Of a DNA stretch of 7,313 nt, positions 5,010 to 7,313 are shown piece by piece. Within the stretch, counting starts at the first letter, position 1; every line of letters begins with the position of its first letter. The DNA is taken from positions 1 through 7,313 of the forward strand of contig CAAEDN010000103.1 in the NCBI GenBank assembly GCA_900754615.1. Direction: 5' to 3'. The notes below the pieces were generated by a model. The model saw nothing but the letters and a program-made list of their open reading frames with translations. It had not been told where the DNA came from and made no database searches. Position numbers and translations under genes: made by a program. This DNA comes from an uncultured Holdemanella sp. GTDB lineage: Bacteria > Bacillota_I > Bacilli_A > Erysipelotrichales > Erysipelotrichaceae.

Positions 5010-7313
5010 TTATTTTGAATAGTCCCATTTTCCATCGGCACCTACATGGTATTTACCAACCCAGGCATTTCGTACCATGAAACCTTCATTGTCAAAATAA
5101 TAGTTTCCAATCCATTTATTTCTTACTCTATGACCATTGGCATCCGCATAATACCAGTTCTCTTTATAAGAATTATTATAATATGTTCTTGTATCATGTA
5201 CCCATTGATTTCTAGCCAATTTACCTTGAACAAGTAAAATATCACCATACAAGCCAGTCATTGTCAAACCATTCGAACCAATATAATATCCTTCGATATA
5301 TGTATCTGTCAAAGCTCTACCATTTTTAATATAGTACCATTGCCCATTCAATGCATTCCAGCCTTCTTTATATTGAACAGCATTTCCATTCTTATCATAA
5401 ATATAGGCTTTCCCATCTACATTATTTACACCAATCGATAAAATACCAGTATCATCAAAATAGTATTTTGTACCATTGATTGTTTGAAGACCTGTTACTA
5501 ACTGACCATTTCTTACATAACCATATAGGCCATCATTTGATTTTTTCCAGCCTGTTGTAGTATCTAATCCAGTACCTGCTTTGTTTGTCCAATAGAAACG
5601 TTTTGTACTACCATCATACCAGAAAGTATTTTCTGCTAATCTAGCATCTCCTCCACCAGTTCCCAAACCAGTTGTACGGAAATAGTATGTAACTCCATTC
5701 AATGTTAACATAGTTTTATAATTTGTTTTTCCTTTTGCATCAATATAATGCCATTTATTAATGAATGGATCTCTATACCAGCTGTTTGGTTTGACTACAC
5801 CTTTCCATACACCATTTGCACCAAATGAATTGTATTGGCCATCAACAAAACATAAGCCTGTCGCCATATATCCATTGGAAGAAATATAATACCAGTTGCT
5901 TCCTTCTTTTACCCATTCTTCACTTAATAAAACACCTGTTTTAGGATCGGCATAGATCCATTTTCCATTCCAGTTGATAAATCCTTTTTGAATTTCACCT
6001 TCATAACCAACATAATATCCACTCACATATTGATTTGTGACCATTTTACCATTCGAAACAAAGTTGTTACCCACTCTACCTGTATAGTTCAAATTGCCAT
6101 TTTTACTATAATACCATTCGTTTTGAATTTTTTTCCAGCCATCAAAAGAAGAAACTGTCTGTGTTACAACACCATTTTCATTAAAGACATAATAAGTTCC
6201 ATCAATCATTCTTACATCGTTTGTAACCATTGCTCCATTTCCATCGAAATAATACTTTTTGTTACCTTCTGTCATAAATGAATTGTAAAGTACTGTACCG
6301 TCTTCTTGAACATAACACCACTCAAAATGGAAATATTTCCATCCTTTTGACAATAATAAAGCTCCATTATCATCAGTTAAATATCTATTACCTTGAACAT
6401 ATACAACACCCGTTTGAAGCTGTCCATTATAATTAAAATAGTATTGACTATTTCCAATTGTATAAATTCCATTTAAAGCTATACTGCCATCCGCTTTATA
6501 ATAATATGATTCACCATCCTCATTCTGATACCAGGCATTTGTCTTTTCAATCACAACACCATTCTGATCAACATAATAGGCTTTATCACCATATTCAAGT
6601 ACTTCATCCGAATACATTTTTCCACTTCCTGAAAAAAAATATTTTTTAGAACCAATCACCTTAAATGAGTTTGTGACAAGTTTACCATTCTCACAATAGT
6701 ACCAGCCATCCGATGTTTTTACCCAATCCGTTTTATTCGTTGTATTTACCAATGTCAATGCACCACTATCCGCTGCCTTATATACTTTTTCATTATAGAC
6801 AAATGTTTTTGAGGCAACCATATATCTATATTGGAAAAAATATTGTTTGTTTCCAATTGTATATACACCGTCTGTATAAGCAGCATAGTTATTGCCAAAA
6901 TATTGGTATCTTCCATCATAATCTTTATACCAACCCTTAATCAAATAACCATTCTTGTCGGCATGTACATAACCAGAACCTGAGTTTTCAACACCATTAT
7001 TGACCCACATTCTAGTATCCGTAATCATATCTCCATCGGTATCAAACGCATAATAATGATTATCAATATATAAAACTGTATCTGTCGCATAACTGCCATT
7101 ACTCAACTTATATCTCCATTGACCTGAAACATTTTCCCAAGTTCCATTTGTATCCGATACAGTAAGTGCATCACTTGCCACTTTGTATGTATCATTACGA
7201 ACACCGTTCTTCGCAAAATAATACTTTGTACCATCAACCTCTTGCCAGCCAGTCAACATATAGCCATTCAAATCAAACGCATAATTATTTCCATCAATCG
7301 CTTTCATGATAGG
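5010..7313 (-). CDS. Giant cell-wall-binding-repeat surface protein, C-terminal 767 residues (5' end outside the window)
   Basis: The frame is open to the right edge: two codons (Pro-Ile) precede the ATG at 7307, which sits inside a repeat and has no ribosome binding site, so the true start is beyond 7313. All 767 visible residues are degenerate repeats of the choline/glucan-binding type, about 20 residues each, with WYY..NG, KYYF..NG.M and GYMLTGW motifs. They are grouped into longer units that begin with a W..........WYY segment. No catalytic domain is visible; if present it must be N-terminal. A glycine-rich interruption (GLGTGGGDARL) lies near residues 548-558. The last 36 residues (WIGNYYFDNEGFM...WVGKYHVGADGKWDYSK) match the ends of both CAP proteins. 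There is no sortase motif or terminal membrane helix, so attachment should be non-covalent. Likely roles are adhesion or envelope binding; whether the ligand is choline, glucan or another polymer cannot be read from the sequence. Confidence 0.88.
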   Translation of the reverse strand, partial: PIMKAIDGNNYAFDLNGYMLTGWQEVDGTKYYFAKNGVRNDTYKVASDALTVSDTNGTWENVSGQWRYKLSNGSYATDTVLYIDNHYYAFDTDGDMITDTRMWVNNGVENSGSGYVHADKNGYLIKGWYKDYDGRYQYFGNNYAAYTDGVYTIGNKQYFFQYRYMVASKTFVYNEKVYKAADSGALTLVNTTNKTDWVKTSDGWYYCENGKLVTNSFKVIGSKKYFFSGSGKMYSDEVLEYGDKAYYVDQNGVVIEKTNAWYQNEDGESYYYKADGSIALNGIYTIGNSQYYFNYNGQLQTGVVYVQGNRYLTDDNGALLLSKGWKYFHFEWCYVQEDGTVLYNSFMTEGNKKYYFDGNGAMVTNDVRMIDGTYYVFNENGVVTQTVSSFDGWKKIQNEWYYSKNGNLNYTGRVGNNFVSNGKMVTNQYVSGYYVGYEGEIQKGFINWNGKWIYADPKTGVLLSEEWVKEGSNWYYISSNGYMATGLCFVDGQYNSFGANGVWKGVVKPNSWYRDPFINKWHYIDAKGKTNYKTMLTLNGVTYYFRTTGLGTGGGDARLAENTFWYDGSTKRFYWTNKAGTGLDTTTGWKKSNDGLYGYVRNGQLVTGLQTINGTKYYFDDTGILSIGVNNVDGKAYIYDKNGNAVQYKEGWNALNGQWYYIKNGRALTDTYIEGYYIGSNGLTMTGLYGDILLVQGKLARNQWVHDTRTYYNNSYKENWYYADANGHRVRNKWIGNYYFDNEGFMVRNAWVGKYHVGADGKWDYSK

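Noticed and set aside
7305..7307. ATG at 7307 as the start of the giant repeat protein
   Set aside because: The frame stays open to the window edge, the ATG lies within a repeat unit and too little upstream sequence remains for a ribosome binding site; the gene is treated as 5'-partial.

Overview
The window is AT-rich and every gene I can support is on the minus strand. Gram-positive style signal peptides, purine-rich ribosome binding sites, tryptophan/tyrosine-rich cell-wall-binding repeats and CAP-domain surface proteins point to a low-GC member of the Bacillota. An Erysipelotrichales-like host-associated bacterium would fit, but that placement is inference and I cannot name a species.

Layout from left to right; transcription runs right to left. 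(1) Positions 1-170 hold the 5' end of a small secreted protein that leaves the window. (2) 383-1531 and 1654-3090 are tandem paralogs: each encodes a signal peptide, a helical segment, a CAP (SCP/PR-1) domain and C-terminal cell-wall-binding repeats. The left copy has one 91-residue repeat cassette and the right copy has two. Each gene ends in its own intrinsic terminator, and the two share an identical 36-bp leader. (3) 3127-3586 is the remnant of an IS200/IS605-type insertion sequence. It contains an intact small ribbon-helix-helix (RHH) gene overlapping a truncated tnpA, preceded by a promoter, a palindrome and a nested hairpin. (4) 3587-4771 is a membrane protein with zinc ribbon, one transmembrane helix, two probable OB-like segments and an SH3-like end. 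(5) 4772-5009 is intergenic, with two hairpins and a short doubtful coding relic. (6) 5010-7313 is the 3' part of a very large cell-wall-binding-repeat protein whose start lies outside the window.

Taken together this is a cell-surface locus: two CAP proteins and a giant repeat protein end in the same C-terminal signature (WIGNYYF...G.M....W(I/V)G.YHVGA.GKWD), suggesting they bind the same envelope polymer without covalent anchoring. The zinc-ribbon/SH3-like membrane protein may sense or contact the envelope. The most unusual part is the middle. The transposase has decayed and its reading frame stops exactly where the leader of the second CAP gene begins. The RHH gene, its promoter and its candidate operator remain intact, with no terminator before the CAP gene, so the mobile-element regulator may now control a surface-protein gene. 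I found no CRISPR array, tRNA, rRNA or known defence system.
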